Source of the DNA: Tomocerus qinae
Lineage: Eukaryota > Arthropoda > Collembola > Entomobryomorpha > Tomoceridae
Direction: 5' to 3'
DNA: 64,000 bases
Assembly: GCA_020055645.1 (NCBI GenBank)
Contig: CM034546.1
Span: 138,715,875-138,779,874, forward strand
Positions 14,948 through 29,592 of the stretch are shown here, one piece after another (the stretch's first letter is position 1; every line of letters starts with the position of its first letter). The position numbers and the translations under genes were made by a program. The notes beneath the pieces are model-generated. The model saw only the letters and a list, made by a program, of their open reading frames with translations, was not told where the DNA came from and ran no database searches.

Positions 14948-17900
14948 TTGCGCAGATCGATTTTGGAAATAAAAGTTATAACCGTGAAATGGTTTCGAAC
15001 TTCATGTAAATTAATTTCAACTGAAATTCATTTTTTTATAGCACCAGTAACCTCAGGTCAGGTAATATCTGCGACACTCTACAATAATCTGTTTTTAATA
15101 CTGCGGTGGCAGATGTTATGTCGCAGATCGATTTTAGAAATAAAAATTATAAACGTGAAATGGTTACGAATTTCATGGAATTTAATTTCAAGTGAAATTC
15201 ATTTTGTTATAACACCAGTGACCTTAGGTCAAGTAACATCTGCGCCACTCCCTATTGATATGTTTTTAATGCCGCGGAGGTAGAAATGATTGCGCAGATC
15301 GATTTTAGAAGTGAAATGGATTCGAATTTCATGGAATTTAATTTCAAGTGAAACTCATTTTCTGATATAACTAGCGACCTCATGTCAGGTATATCTGCGA
15401 CACTCTACAATAATCTGTTTTAAATACTGCGGTGGCAGATGTGATGTCGCGGATCGATTTTAGAAATAAAAATTATAAACGTAAATGAGTTTCGAATTTC
15501 ATGGAATTTAATTTCAAGTGAAATTCATTTTGTTATAACACCAGTGACCTTAGGTCAAGTAACATCTGCGCCACTCCCTATTGATATGTTTTTAATGCCG
15601 CGGAGGTAGAAATGATTGCGCAGATCGATTTTAGAAGTGAAATGGTTTCGAATTTCATGGAATTTAATTTGAAGTGAAACTCATTTTCTGATATTACTAG
15701 TGACCTCAGGTTAGGCAATATCTGCGACAGTCTCTAATGATCGGTTGTTAATTCTGTGGTGGATGTGATGGCGCAGATCGATTTCAGAAATAAAAACTTT
15801 AAACTTGAAGTGGTTTCGAATCTCATGGAATTTAATTTCAAGTGAAATTCATTTTCTGATATTACGAGTGACCTCAGGTTATGTAATATCTGCGACACTA
15901 TAAATTTTTGGTTGTTAATGCTGTGGTAGCAGATCTGATGGCGCAGATCGATTTCAGAAATAAAAATTATAAACGTGAAATGGTTTGGAATTTCATGGAA
16001 TTTAATTTTAAGTGAGTTTTATTTTCTGATATTAAAAGAGACCTCAGGTTAGGCAATATCTGCGACAGTCTCTAATGATCGGTTGTTAATTCTGTGGTGG
16101 CAGATATGATGGCGCAGATCGATTTCAGAAATAAAAACTATAAACCTGAAGTGGTTTTGAATCTCACGGAATTTAATTTCAAGTGAAATTCATTTTCTTA
16201 TAACACCGATGACCTCAGGTCAAGTAATATCTGCGCCACTCTATAATGATCTGTTTTTAATGCCGCGGTGGCAAAAATAATTGCGCAGATCGATTTACGA
16301 AATAAAAATTTTAAACGTGAATGAGTTTCGAATTTCATGGAATTTAATTTCAAGTGAAATTCATTTTGTTATAACACCAGGGACCTCAGGTCAAGTAATA
16401 TCTGTGCCACTCTATAATGATATGATTTTAATGTCCCGGTGGCAGAAATAATTGCGCAGATCGATTTTGGAAATAGAAGTTATAACCGTGAAATGGTTTC
16501 GAACTTCATTTTGATTAATTTCAACTGGAATTCATTTTTTTATAGCACCAGTGACCTAAGGTCAGGTTATATCTGCGACACTCTACAATAATCTGTTTTT
16601 AATACTGCGGTGGCAGATGTGATGTCGCAGATCGATTTTGGAAATAAAAATTATAAACGTGAAATGGTTTCGAATTTCATGGAATTTAATTTCAAATGAA
16701 ATTTATTTTGTTATAAAACCAGTGACCTCAGGTCTGGTAATATCTGCGACACTCTAATCATCGGTTGTTAATGCTGCGGTGGGAGATGTGATGGCGTATG
16801 TCGATTTTAGAAATAAAAATTTTAAACGTGAATGAGTTTCGAATTTCATGGAATTTAATTTTAAGTGAAATTCATTTTGTTATAACACCAGTGACCTTAG
16901 GTCATGTAACTTCTGCGCCACTCCCTATTGATATGTTTTTAATGCCGAGAAGGTAGAAATGATTGCGCAGATCGATTTTAGAAATAAAAATTATAAACGT
17001 GAAATGGTTTCGAATTTCATGGAATTTAATTTCAAGTGAAACTCATTTTCTGATATTACTAGTGACCTCAGGTTAAGTAATATCTGCGATACTATAAATT
17101 TTCTGTTGTTAATGCTGTGGTAGCAGATCAGATGGCGCAGATCGATTTCGGAAATAAAAATTATAAACGTGAAATGGTTTCGAATTTCATGGAATTTAAT
17201 TTCAAGTGAATTTCATTTTCTGATATTACTAATGACCTCATTTCAGGTAATATCTGCGACACCCTCCAATAATCTGTTTTTAATACTGCGGTGGCAGATG
17301 CGATGGCGCAGATCAATTTTAGAAATAAAAATTATAAACGTGAAATGGTTTCGAATTTCATGGAATTTAATTTCAAGTGAAACTCATTTTCTGATATTAG
17401 TAGTGACCTCAGGTTAGGTAATACTCTGCGACAGTCTCTAATGATCGGTTGTTAATGCTGCGGTGGGAGATGTGATGGCGTAGGTCGATTTTAGAAATAA
17501 AAATTTTAAACGTGAATGAGTTTCGAATTTCATGGAATTTAATTTCAAGTGAAATTCATTTTGTTATAATACCAGTGACCTTAGGTCAAGTAACATCTGC
17601 GCCACTCCCTGTTGATATGTTTTTAATGCCGCGGAGGTAGAAATGATTGCGCAGATCGATTTTGGAAATAAAAGTTATAACCGTGAAATGGTTTCGAACT
17701 TCATGTAAATTAATTTCTACTAAAATTCATTTTTTTATAGCACCAGTGACCTCAGGTCAGGTAATATCTGCGACACTCTCCAATAATCTGTTTTTAATAC
17801 TGCGGTGGCAGATGCGATGGCGCAGATCAATTTTAGAAATAAAAATTATAAACGTGAAATGGTTTCGAATTTCATGGAATTTAATTTCAAGTGAAACTCA

Positions 17901-19695
17901 TTTTCTGATATTAGTAGTGACCTCAGGTTAGGTAATATCTGCGACAGTCTCTAATGATCGGTTGTTAATTCTGTGGTGGCAGATGTGATGGCGCAGATCG
18001 ATTTCAGAAATAAAAACAATAAACCTGAAGTGGTTTCGAATCTCTTGTAATTTAATTTCAAGTGAAATTCATTTTCTTATAACACCGGTGACCTCAGGTC
18101 AAGTAATATCTGCGCCACTCTATAATGATATGTTTTTAATGCCGCGGTGGCAGAAATAATTTCGCAGATCGGATTTGGAAATAAAAATTTTAAACGTGAA
18201 TGAGTTTCGAATTTCATGGAATTTAATTTCAAGTGAAATTCATTTTGTTATAACACAAGTGACCTTAGCTCAAGTAACATCTGCACCACTCACTATTGAT
18301 ATGTTTTTAATGCTGCGGAGGTAGAAATGATTGCGCAGATCGATTTTGGAAATAAAAGTTATAACCGTGAAATGGTTTCGAACTTCATTTTGATTAATTT
18401 CAACTGGAATTCATTTTTTGTAGCACCAGTGACCTAAGGTCAGGTTATATCTGCGACACTCTACAATAATCTGTTTTTAATACTGCGGTGGCTGATGTGA
18501 TGTCGCAGATCGATTTTAGAAATAAAAATTATAAACGTGAAATGGTTTCGAATTTCATGGAATTTAATTTTAAGTGAGTATTATTTTCTGATATTAACAA
18601 AGACCTCAGGTTAGCGAATATCTGCAAAACTCTTAATTATCGGTTGTTAATTCTGTGGTGGCAGATGTGATAACGCTGATCGATTTCAGAAATAAAACTT
18701 AAAAACGTGAAATGGTTTGAAATTTTATGGAATTTAATTTTAAGTGAGTTATATTTTCTGATATTAACAGAGACCTCAGATTAGGTAATATCTGCGACAC
18801 TATAAAGTTTCGGCTGTTAATGCTGTAATGGCAGATGTGATGGCGCAGATCGATTTCAGAAATAAAAATTATAAACGTGAAATGGTTTCGAATTTCATGG
18901 AATTTAATTTTAAGTGAGTTATATTTTCTGATATTAGCAGAGACCTTAGGTTAGGTAATATCTGGGACAGTCTCTAATGATCGGTTGTTAGTTCTGTGGT
19001 GGCAGATGTGATGGCGCAGATCCATTTCAGAAATAAAAACAATAAACCTGAAGTTGTTTCGAATCTCATGGAATTTAATTTCAAGTGAAATTGATTTTCT
19101 TATAACACCAGTTACCTCAGGTCAACTAATATCTGCCCCACTTTATAATGATATGTTTATAGTGCCGCGGTGGCAGAAATATTTGCGCAGATCGATTTTG
19201 GAAATAGAAGTTATAACCGTGAAATGGTTTTGAACTTCATGGAATTTAATTTTAAGTGAGTTTTATTTTCTGATATTAAAAGAGACCTCAGGTTAGGCAA
19301 TATCTGCGAAAGTCTCTAATGATCGGTTGTTAATTCTGTGATGGCAGATGTGATGGCGCAGATCGATTTCACAAATAAAAACTATAAACCTGAAGTGGTT
19401 TTGAATCTCACGGAATTTAATTTCAAGTGAAATTCATTGTCTTATAACACCGGTGACCTCAGGTCAAGTAATATCTGCGCCACTCTATAATGATATGTTT
19501 TTAATGCCGCAGTGGCAGAAATAATTGCGCAGATCGATTTTGGAAATAAAAATTTTAAACGTGAATGAGTTTCGAATTTCATGGAATTTAATTTCAAGTG
19601 AAAATCATTTTGTTATAACACCAGTGACCTAAGGTCAAGTAATATCTGTGCCACTCTATAGTGATATGTTTTTAATGCCCCGGTGGCAGAAATAA

Positions 19696-22600
19696 TTGCG
19701 CAGATCGATTTTGGAAATAAAAGTTATAACTGTGAAATGGTTTCGAACTTCATGTAAATTAATTTCAACTGAAATTCATTTTTTTATAGCACCAGTACCC
19801 TCAGGTCAGGTAATATCTGCGACACTCTACAATAATCTGTTTTTAATACTGCGGTGGCAGATGTTATGTCGCAGATCGATTTTAGAAATAAAAATTATAA
19901 ACGTGAAATGGTTACGAATTTCATGGAATTTAATTTCAAGTGAAATTCATTTTGTTATAACACCAGTGACCTTAGGTCAAGTAACATCTGCGCCACTCCC
20001 TATTGATATGTTTTTAATGCCGCGGAGGTAGAAATGATTGCGCAGATCGATTTTAGAAGTGAAATGGTTTCGAATTTCATGGAATTTAATTTCAAGTGAA
20101 ACTCATTTTCTGATATTACTAGTGACCTCAGGTTAGGCAATATCTGCGACAGTCTCTAATGATCGGTTGTTAATTCTGTGGTGGATGTGATGGCGCAGAT
20201 CGATTTCAGAAATAAAAACTTTAAACTTGAAGTGGTTTCGAATCTCATGGAATTTAATTTCAAGTGAAATTCATTTTCTGATATTACGAGTGACCTCAGG
20301 TTATGTAATATCTGCGACACTATAAATTTTTGGTTGTTAATGCTGTGGTAGCAGATCTGATGGCGCAGATCGATTTCAGAAATAAAAATTATAAACGTGA
20401 AATGGTTTGGAATTTCATGGAATTTAATTTTAAGTGAGTTTTATTTTCTGATATTAAAAGAGACCTCAGGTTAGGCAATATCTGCGACAGTCTCTAATGA
20501 TCGGTTGTTAATTCTGTGGTGGCAGATATGATGGCGCAGATCGATTTCAGAAATAAAAACTATAAACCTGAAGTGGTTTTGAATCTCACGGAATTTAATT
20601 TCAAGTGAAATTCATTTTCTTATAACACCGGTGACCTCAGGTCAAGTAATATCTGCGCCACTCTATAATGATCTGTTTTTAATGCCGCGGTGGCAGAAAT
20701 AATTGCGCAGATCGATTTTGGAAATAAAAATTTTAAACGTGAATGAGTTTCGAATTTCATGAAATTTAATTTCAAGTGAAATTCATTTTGTTATAACACC
20801 AGGGACCTCAGGTCAAGTAATATCTGTGCCACTCTATAATGATATGATTTTAATGCCCCGGTGGCAGAAATAATTGCGCAGATCGATTTTGGAAATAGAA
20901 GTTATAACCGTGAAATGGTTTCGAACTTCATTTTGATTAATTTCAACTGGAATTCATTTTTTTATAGCACCAGTGACCTAAGGTCAGGTTATATCTGCGA
21001 CACTCTACAATAATCTGTTTTTAATACTGCGGTGGCAGATGTGATGTCGCAGATCGATTTTGGAAATAAAAATTATAAACGTGAAATGGTTTCGAATTTC
21101 ATGGAATTTAATTTCAAGTGAAACTCATTTTCTGATATTAGTAGTAACCTCAGGTTAGGTAATACTCTGCGACACTCTAATCATCGGTTGTTAATGCTGC
21201 GGTGGGAGATGTGATGGCGTGGGTCGATTTTAGAAATAAAAATTTTAAACGTGAATGAGTTTCGAATTTCATGGAATTTAATTTCAAGTGAAACTCATTT
21301 TCTGATATTACTAGTGACCTCAGGTTAAGTAATATCTGCGACACTATAAATTTTCTGTTGTTAATGCTGTGGTAGCAGATCAGATGGCGCAGATCGATTT
21401 CGGAAATAAAAATTATAAACGTGAAATGGTTTCGAATTTCATGGAATTTAATTTCAAGTGAAACTCATTTTCTGATATTAGTAGTGACCTCAGGTTAGGT
21501 AATACTCTGCGACACTCTAATCATCGGTTGTTAATGCTGCGGTGGGAGATGTGATGGCGTAGGTCGATTTTAGAAATAAAAATTTTAAACGTGAATGAGT
21601 TTCGAATTTCATGGAATTTAATTTCAAGTGAAACTCATTTTCTGATATTACTAGTGACCTCAGGTTAGGTAATATATGCGACACTATAAAGTTTCGGCTG
21701 TTAATGCTGTAATGGCAGATGAGATCGCGCAGATCGATTTCAGAAATAAAAATTATAAACGTGAAATGGTTTCGAATTTCATGGAATTTAATTTTAAGTG
21801 AGTTATATTTTCTGATATTAACAGAGACCTCAGATTAGGTAATATCTGCGACACTATAAAGTTTCGGCTGTTAATGCTGTAATGGCAGATGTGATGGCGC
21901 AGATCGATTTCAGAAATAAAAATTATAAACGTGAAATGGTTTCGAATTTCATGGAATTTAATTTTAAGTGAGTTATATTTTCTGATATTAACAGAGACCT
22001 TAGGTTAGGTAATATCTGGGACAGTCTCCAATGATCGGTTGTTAATTCTGTGGTGGCAGATGTGATGGCGCAGATCGATTTCACAAATAAAAACTATAAA
22101 CCTGAAGTGGTTTCGAATCTCATGGAATTTAATTTCAAGTGAAATTGATTTTCTTATAACACCAGTGACCTCAGGTCAACTAATATCTGCCCCACTTTAT
22201 AATGATATGTTTATAGTGCCGCGGTGGCAGAAATATTTGCGCAGATCGATTTTGGAAATAGAAGTTATAACCGTGAAATGGTTTTGAACTTCATGGAATT
22301 TAATTTTAAGTGAGTTTTATTTTCTGATATTAAAAGAGACCTCAGGTTAGGCAATATCTGCGAAAGTCTCTAATGATCGGTTGTTAATTCTGTGGTGGCA
22401 GATGTGATGGCGCAGATCGATTTCAGAAATAAAAACAATAAACCTGAAGTGGTTTCGAATCTCTTGGAATTTAATTTCAAGTGAAATTCATTGTCTTATA
22501 ACACCGGTGACCTCAGGTCAAGTAATATCTGCGCCACTCTATAATGATATGTTTTTAATGCCGCAGTGGCAGAAATAATTGCGCAGATCGATTTTGGAAA

Positions 22601-22749
22601 TAAAAATTTTAAACGTGAATGAGTTTCGAATTTCATGGAATTTAATTTCAAGTGAAAATCATTTTGTTATAACACCGGTGACCTCAGGTCAAGTAATATC
22701 TGCGCCACTCTATAGTGATATGTTTTTAATGCCCCGGTGGCAGAAATAA
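19696..22749 (+). repeat. 3054-bp satellite HOR, copy 3 (displaced)
   Basis: The same 3054-bp succession lies 10856 bp downstream of copy 1. It is followed at 22750 by the same type C variant that follows copy 2 at 14948. It has more private changes than copies 1 and 2. Near 22021-22105 a monomer differs at a cluster of sites (agtctccaatg, agatcgatttcac, aaactataaacc) where the other copies have another variant. This is what a short gene-conversion tract would look like. Confidence 0.8.
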
Positions 22750-25700
22750 TTGCGCAGATCGATTTTGGAAATAAAAGTTATAACCGTGAAATGGTTTCGA
22801 ACTTCATGTAAATTAATTTCAACTGAAATTCATTTTTTTATAGCACCAGTAACCTCAGGTCAGGTAATATCTGCGACACTCTACAATAATCTGTTTTTAA
22901 TACTGCGGTGGCAGATGTTATGTCGCAGATCGATTTTAGAAATAAAAATTATAAACGTGAAATGGTTACGAATTTCATGGAATTTAATTTCAAGTGAAAT
23001 TCATTTTGTTATAACACCAGTGACCTTAGGTCAAGTAACATCTGCGCCACTCCCTATTGATATGTTTTTAATGCCGCGGAGGTAGAAATGATTGCGCAGA
23101 TCGATTTTAGAAGTGAAATGGATTCGAATTTCATGGAATTTAATTTCAAGTGAAACTCATTTTCTGATATAACTAGCGACCTCATGTCAGGTATATCTGC
23201 GACACTCTACAATAATCTGTTTTAAATACTGCGGTGGCAGATGTGATGTCGCGGATCGATTTTAGAAATAAAAATTATAAACGTAAATGAGTTTCGAATT
23301 TCATGGAATTTAATTTCAAGTGAAATTCATTTTGTTATAACACCAGTGACCTTAGGTCAAGTAACATCTGCGCCACTCCCTATTGATATGTTTTTAATGC
23401 CGCGGAGGTAGAAATGATTGCGCAGATCGATTTTAGAAGTGAAATGGTTTCGAATTTCATGGAATTTAATTTCAAGTGAAACTCATTTTCTGATATTACT
23501 AGTGACCTCAGGTTAGGCAATATCTGCGACAGTCTCTAATGATCGGTTGTTAATTCTGTGGTGGATGTGATGGCGCAGATCGATTTCAGAAATAAAAACT
23601 TTAAACTTGAAGTGGTTTCGAATCTCATGGAATTTAATTTCAAGTGAAATTCATTTTCTGATATTACGAGTGACCTCAGGTTATGTAATATCTGCGACAC
23701 TATAAATTTTTGGTTGTTAATGCTGTGGTAGCAGATCTGATGGCGCAGATCGATTTCAGAAATAAAAATTATAAACGTGAAATGGTTTCGAATTTCATGG
23801 AATTTAATTTTAAGTGAGTTTTATTTTCTGATATTAAAAGAGACCTCAGGTTAGGCAATATCTGCGACAGTCTCTAATGATCGGTTGTTAATTCTGTGGT
23901 GGCAGATGTGATGGCGCAGATCCATTTCAGAAATAAAAACAATAAACCTGAAGTGGTTTCGAATCTCATGGAATTTAATTTCAAGTGAAATTGATTTTCT
24001 TATAACACCAGTGACCTCAGGTCAACTAATATCTGCCCCACTTTATAATGATATGTTTATAGTGCCGCGGTGGCAGAAATATTTGCGCAGATCGATTTTG
24101 GAAATAGAAGTTATAACCGTGAAATGGTTTTGAACTTCATGGAATTTAATTTTAAGTGAGTTTTATTTTCTGATATTAAAAGAGACCTCAGGTTAGGCAA
24201 TATCTGCGAAAGTCTCTAATGATCGGTTGTTAATTCTGTGGTGGCAGATGTGATGGCGCAGATCGATTTCAGAAATAAAAACAATAAACCTGAAGTGGTT
24301 TCGAATCTCTTGGAATTTAATTTCAAGTGAAATTCATTGTCTTATAACACCGGTGACCTCAGGTCAAGTAATATCTGCGCCACTCTATAATGATATGTTT
24401 TTAATGCCGCAGTGGCAGAAATAATTGCGCAGATCGATTTTGGAAATAAAAATTTTAAACGTGAATGAGTTTCGAATTTCATGGAATTTAATTTCAAGTG
24501 AAAATCATTTTGTTATAACACCGGTGACCTCAGGTCAAGTAATATCTGCGCCACTCTATAGTGATATGTTTTTAATGCCCCGGTGGCAGAAATAATTGCG
24601 CAGATCGATTTTGGAAATAAAAGTTATAACCGTGAAATGGTTTCGAACTTCATGTAAATTAATTTCAACTGAAATTCATTTTTTTATAGCACCAGTAACC
24701 TCAGGTCAGGTAATATCTGCGACACTCTACAATAATCTGTTTTTAATACTGCGGTGGCAGATGTTATGTCGCAGATCGATTTTAGAAATAAAAATTATAA
24801 ACGTGAAATGGTTACGAATTTCATGGAATTTAATTTCAAGTGAAATTCATTTTGTTATAACACCAGTGACCTTAGGTCAAGTAACATCTGCGCCACTCCC
24901 TATTGATATGTTTTTAATGCCGCGGAGGTAGAAATGATTGCGCAGATCGATTTTAGAAGTGAAATGGATTCGAATTTCATGGAATTTAATTTCAAGTGAA
25001 ACTCATTTTCTGATATAACTAGCGACCTCATGTCAGGTATATCTGCGACACTCTACCATAATCTGTTTTAAATACTGCGGTGGCAGATGTGATGTCGCGG
25101 ATCGATTTTAGAAATAAAAATTATAAACGTAAATGAGTTTCGAATTTCATGGAATTTAATTTCAAGTGAAATTCCTTTTGTTATAACACCAGTGACCTTA
25201 GGTCAAGTAACATCTGCGCCACTCCCTATTGATATGTTTTTAATGCCGCGGAGGTAGAAATGATTGCGCAGATCGATTTTAGAAGTGAAATGGTTTCGAA
25301 TTTCATGGAATTTAATTTCAAGTGAAACTCATTTTCTGATATTACTAGTGACCTCAGGTTAGGCAATATCTGCGACAGTCTCTAATGATCGGTTGTTAAT
25401 TCTGTGGTGGATGTGATGGCGCAGATCGATTTCAGAAATAAAAACTTTAAACTTGAAGTGGTTTCGAATCTCATGGAATTTAATTTCAAGTGAAATTCAT
25501 TTTCTGATATTACGAGTGACCTCAGGTTATGTAATATCTGCGACACTATAAATTTTTGGTTGTTAATGCTGTGGTAGCAGATCTGATGGCGCAGATCGAT
25601 TTCAGAAATAAAAATTATAAACGTGAAATGGTTTGGAATTTCATGGAATTTAATTTTAAGTGAGTTTTATTTTCTGATATTAAAAGAGACCTCAGGTTAG

Positions 25701-27546
25701 GCAATATCTGCGACAGTCTCTAATGATCGGTTGTTAATTCTGTGGTGGCAGATATGATGGCGCAGATCGATTTCAGAAATAAAAACTATAAACCTGAAGT
25801 GGTTTTGAATCTCACGGAATTTAATTTCAAGTGAAATTCATTTTGTTATAACACCAGTGACCTTAGGTCAAGTAACATCTGCGCCACTCCCTATTGATAT
25901 GTTTTTAATGCCGAGGAGGTAGAAATGATTGCGCAGATCGATTTTAGAAATAAAAATTATAAACGTGAAATGGTTTCGAATTTCATGGAATTTAATTTCA
26001 AGTGAAACTCATTTTCTGATATTACTAGTGACCTCAGGTTAAGTAATATCTGCGATACTATAAATTTTCTGTTGTTAATGCTGTGGTAGCAGATCAGATG
26101 GCGCAGATCGATTTCGGAAATAAAAATTATAAACGTGAAATGGTTTCGAATTTCATGGAATTTAATTTCAAGTGAAACTCATTTTCTGATATTACTAATG
26201 ACCTCATTTCAGGTAATATCTGCGACACCCTCCAATAATCTGTTTTTAATACTGCGGTGGCAGATGCGATGGCGCAGATCAATTTTAGAAATAAAAATTA
26301 TAAACGTGAAATGGTTTCGAATTTCATGGAATTTAATTTCAAGTGAAACTCATTTTCTGATATTAGTAGTGACCTCAGGTTAGGTAATACTCTGCGACAC
26401 TCTAATCATCGGTTGTTAATGCTGCGGTGGGAGATGTGATGGCGTAGGTCGATTTTAGAAATAAAAATTTTAAACGTGAATGAGTTTCGAATTTCATGGA
26501 ATTTAATTTCAAGTGAAATTCATTTTGTTATAATACCAGTGACCTTAGGTCAAGTAACATCTGCGCCACTCCATGTTGATATGTTTTTAATGCCGCGGAG
26601 GTAGAAATGATTGCGCAGATCGATTTTGGAAATAAAAGTTATAACCGTGAAATGGTTTCGAACTTCATGTAAATTAATTTCTACTAAAATTCATTTTTTT
26701 ATAGCACCAGTGACCTCAGGTCAGGTAATATCTGCGACACTCTCCAATAATCTGTTTTTAATACTGCGGTGGCAGATGCGATGGCGCAGATCAATTTTAG
26801 AAATAAAAATTATAAACGTGAAATGGTTTCGAATTTCATGGAATTTAATTTCAAGTGAAACTCATTTTCTGATATTAGTAGTGACCTCAGGTTAGGTAAT
26901 ACTCTGCGACAGTCTCTAATGATCGGTTGTTAATGCTGCGGTGGGAGATGTGATGGCGTAGGTCGATTTTAGAAATAAAAATTTTAAACGTGAATGAGTT
27001 TCGAATTTCATGGAATTTAATTTCAAGTGAAATTCATTTTGTTATAATACCAGTGACCTTAGGTCAAGTAACATCTGCGCCACTCCCTGTTGATATGTTT
27101 TTAATGCCGCGGAGGTAGAAATGATTGCGCAGATCGATTTTGGAAATAAAAGTTATAACCGTGAAATGGTTTCGAACTTCATGTAAATTAATTTCTACTA
27201 AAATTCATTTTTTTATAGCACCAGTGACCTCAGGTCAAGTAATATCTGCGACACTCTCCAATAATCTGTTTTTAATACTGCGGTGGCAGATGCGATGGCG
27301 CAGATCAATTTTAGAAGTAAAAATTATAAACGTGAAATGGTTTCGAATTTCATGGAATTTAATTTCAAGTGAAACTCATTTTCTGATATTAGTAGTGACC
27401 TCAGGTTAGGTAATATCTGCGACAGTCTCTAATGATCGGTTGTTAATTCTGTGGTGGCAGATGTGATGGCGCAGATCGATTTCAGAAATAAAAACAATAA
27501 ACCTGAAGTGGTTTCGAATCTCTTGTAATTTAATTTCAAGTGAAAT

Positions 27547-29592
27547 TCATTTTCTTATAACACCGGTGACCTCAGGTCAAGTAATATCTGCGCCACTCTA
27601 TAATGATATGTTTTTAATGCCGCGGTGGCAGAAATAATTTCGCAGATCGGATTTGGAAATAAAAATTTTAAACGTGAATGAGTTTCGAATTTCATGGAAT
27701 TTAATTTCAAGTGAAATTCATTTTTGTTATAACACAAGTGACCTTAGCTCAAGTAACATCTGCACCACTCCCTATTGATATGTTTTTAATGCCGCGGAGG
27801 TAGAAATGATTGCGCAGATCGATTTTGGAAATAAAAGTTATAACCGTGAAATGGTTTCGAACTTCATTTTGATTAATTTCAACTGGAATTCATTTTTTGT
27901 AGCACCAGTGACCTAAGGTCAGGTTATATCTGCGACACTCTACAATAATCTGTTTTTAATACTGCGGTGGCTGATGTGATGTCGCAGATCGATTTTAGAA
28001 ATAAAAATTATAAACGTGAAATGGTTTCGAATTTCATGGAATTTAATTTTAAGTGAGTATTATTTTCTGATATTAACAAAGACCTCAGGTTAGCGAATAT
28101 CTGCAAAACTCTTAATTATCGGTTGTTAATTCTGTGGTGGCAGATGTGATAACGCTGATCGATTTCAGAAATAAAACTTAAAAACGTGAAATGGTTTGAA
28201 ATTTTATGGAATTTAATTTTAAGTGAGTTATATTTTCTGATATTAACAGAGACCTCAGATTAGGTAATATCTGCGACACTATAAAGTTTCGGCTGTTAAT
28301 GCTGTAATGGCAGATGTGATGGCGCAGATCGATTTCAGAAATAAAAATTATAAACGTGAAATGGTTTCGAATTTCATGGAATTTAATTTTAAGTGAGTTA
28401 TATTTTCTGATATTAGCAGAGACCTTAGGTTAGGTAATATCTGGGACAGTCTCTAATGATCGGTTGTTAGTTCTGTGGTGGCAGATGTGATGGCGCAGAT
28501 CCATTTCAGAAATAAAAACAATAAACCTGAAGTTGTTTCGAATCTCATGGAATTTAATTTCAAGTGAAATTCATTTTCTTATAACACCGGTGACCTCAGG
28601 TCAAGTAATATCTGCGCCACTCTATAATGATATGTTTTTAATGCCGCGGTGGCAGAAATAATTTCGCAGATCGGATTTGGAAATAAAAATTTTAAACGTG
28701 AATGAGTTTCGAATTTCATGGAATTTAATTTCAAGTGAAATTCATTTTGTTATAACACAAGTGACCTTAGCTCAAGTAACATCTGCACCACTCCCTATTG
28801 ATATGTTTTTAATGCCGCGGAGGTAGAAATGATTGCGCAGATCGATTTTGGAAATAAAAGTTATAACCGTGAAATGGTTTCGAACTTCATTTTGATTAAT
28901 TTCAACTGGAATTCATTTTTTGTAGCACCAGTGACCTAAGGTCAGGTTATATCTGCGACACTCTACAATAATCTGTTTTTAATACTGCGGTGGCTGATGT
29001 GATGTCGCAGATCGATTTTAGAAATAAAAATTATAAACGTGAAATGGTTTCGAATTTCATGGAATTTAATTTTAAGTGAGTATTATTTTCTGATATTAAC
29101 AAAGACCTCAGGTTAGCGAATATCTGCAAAACTCTTAATTATCGGTTGTTAATTCTGTGGTGGCAGATGTGATAACGCTGATCGATTTCAGAAATAAAAC
29201 TTAAAAACGTGAAATGGTTTGAAATTTTATGGAATTTAATTTTAAGTGAGTTATATTTTCTGATATTAACAGAGACCTCAGATTAGGTAATATCTGCGAC
29301 ACTATAAAGTTTCGGCTGTTAATGCTGTAATGGCAGATGTGATGGCGCAGATCGATTTCAGAAATAAAAATTATAAACGTGAAATGGTTTCGAATTTCAT
29401 GGAATTTAATTTTAAGTGAGTTATATTTTCTGATATTAGCAGAGACCTTAGGTTAGGTAATATCTGGGACAGTCTCTAATGATCGGTTGTTAGTTCTGTG
29501 GTGGCAGATGTGATGGCGCAGATCCATTTCAGAAATAAAAACAATAAACCTGAAGTTGTTTCGAATCTCATGGAATTTAATTTCAAGTGAAA
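27547..29592 (+). repeat. 1023-bp tandem duplication of six satellite monomers
   Basis: Two adjacent copies, about 27547-28569 and 28570-29592, match at a constant offset of 1023 bp. The rare variants tttcgcagatcggatttgg (27639 and 28662), ttaacaaagacctc and gtgataacgctgatcg occur in both. Only one copy of this block is present at the equivalent places in other repeats of the region (near 6120-7080 and 18150-19090). It is therefore a local, recent unequal-exchange product. One extra T occurs near 27724 in the first copy only. Confidence 0.75.
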
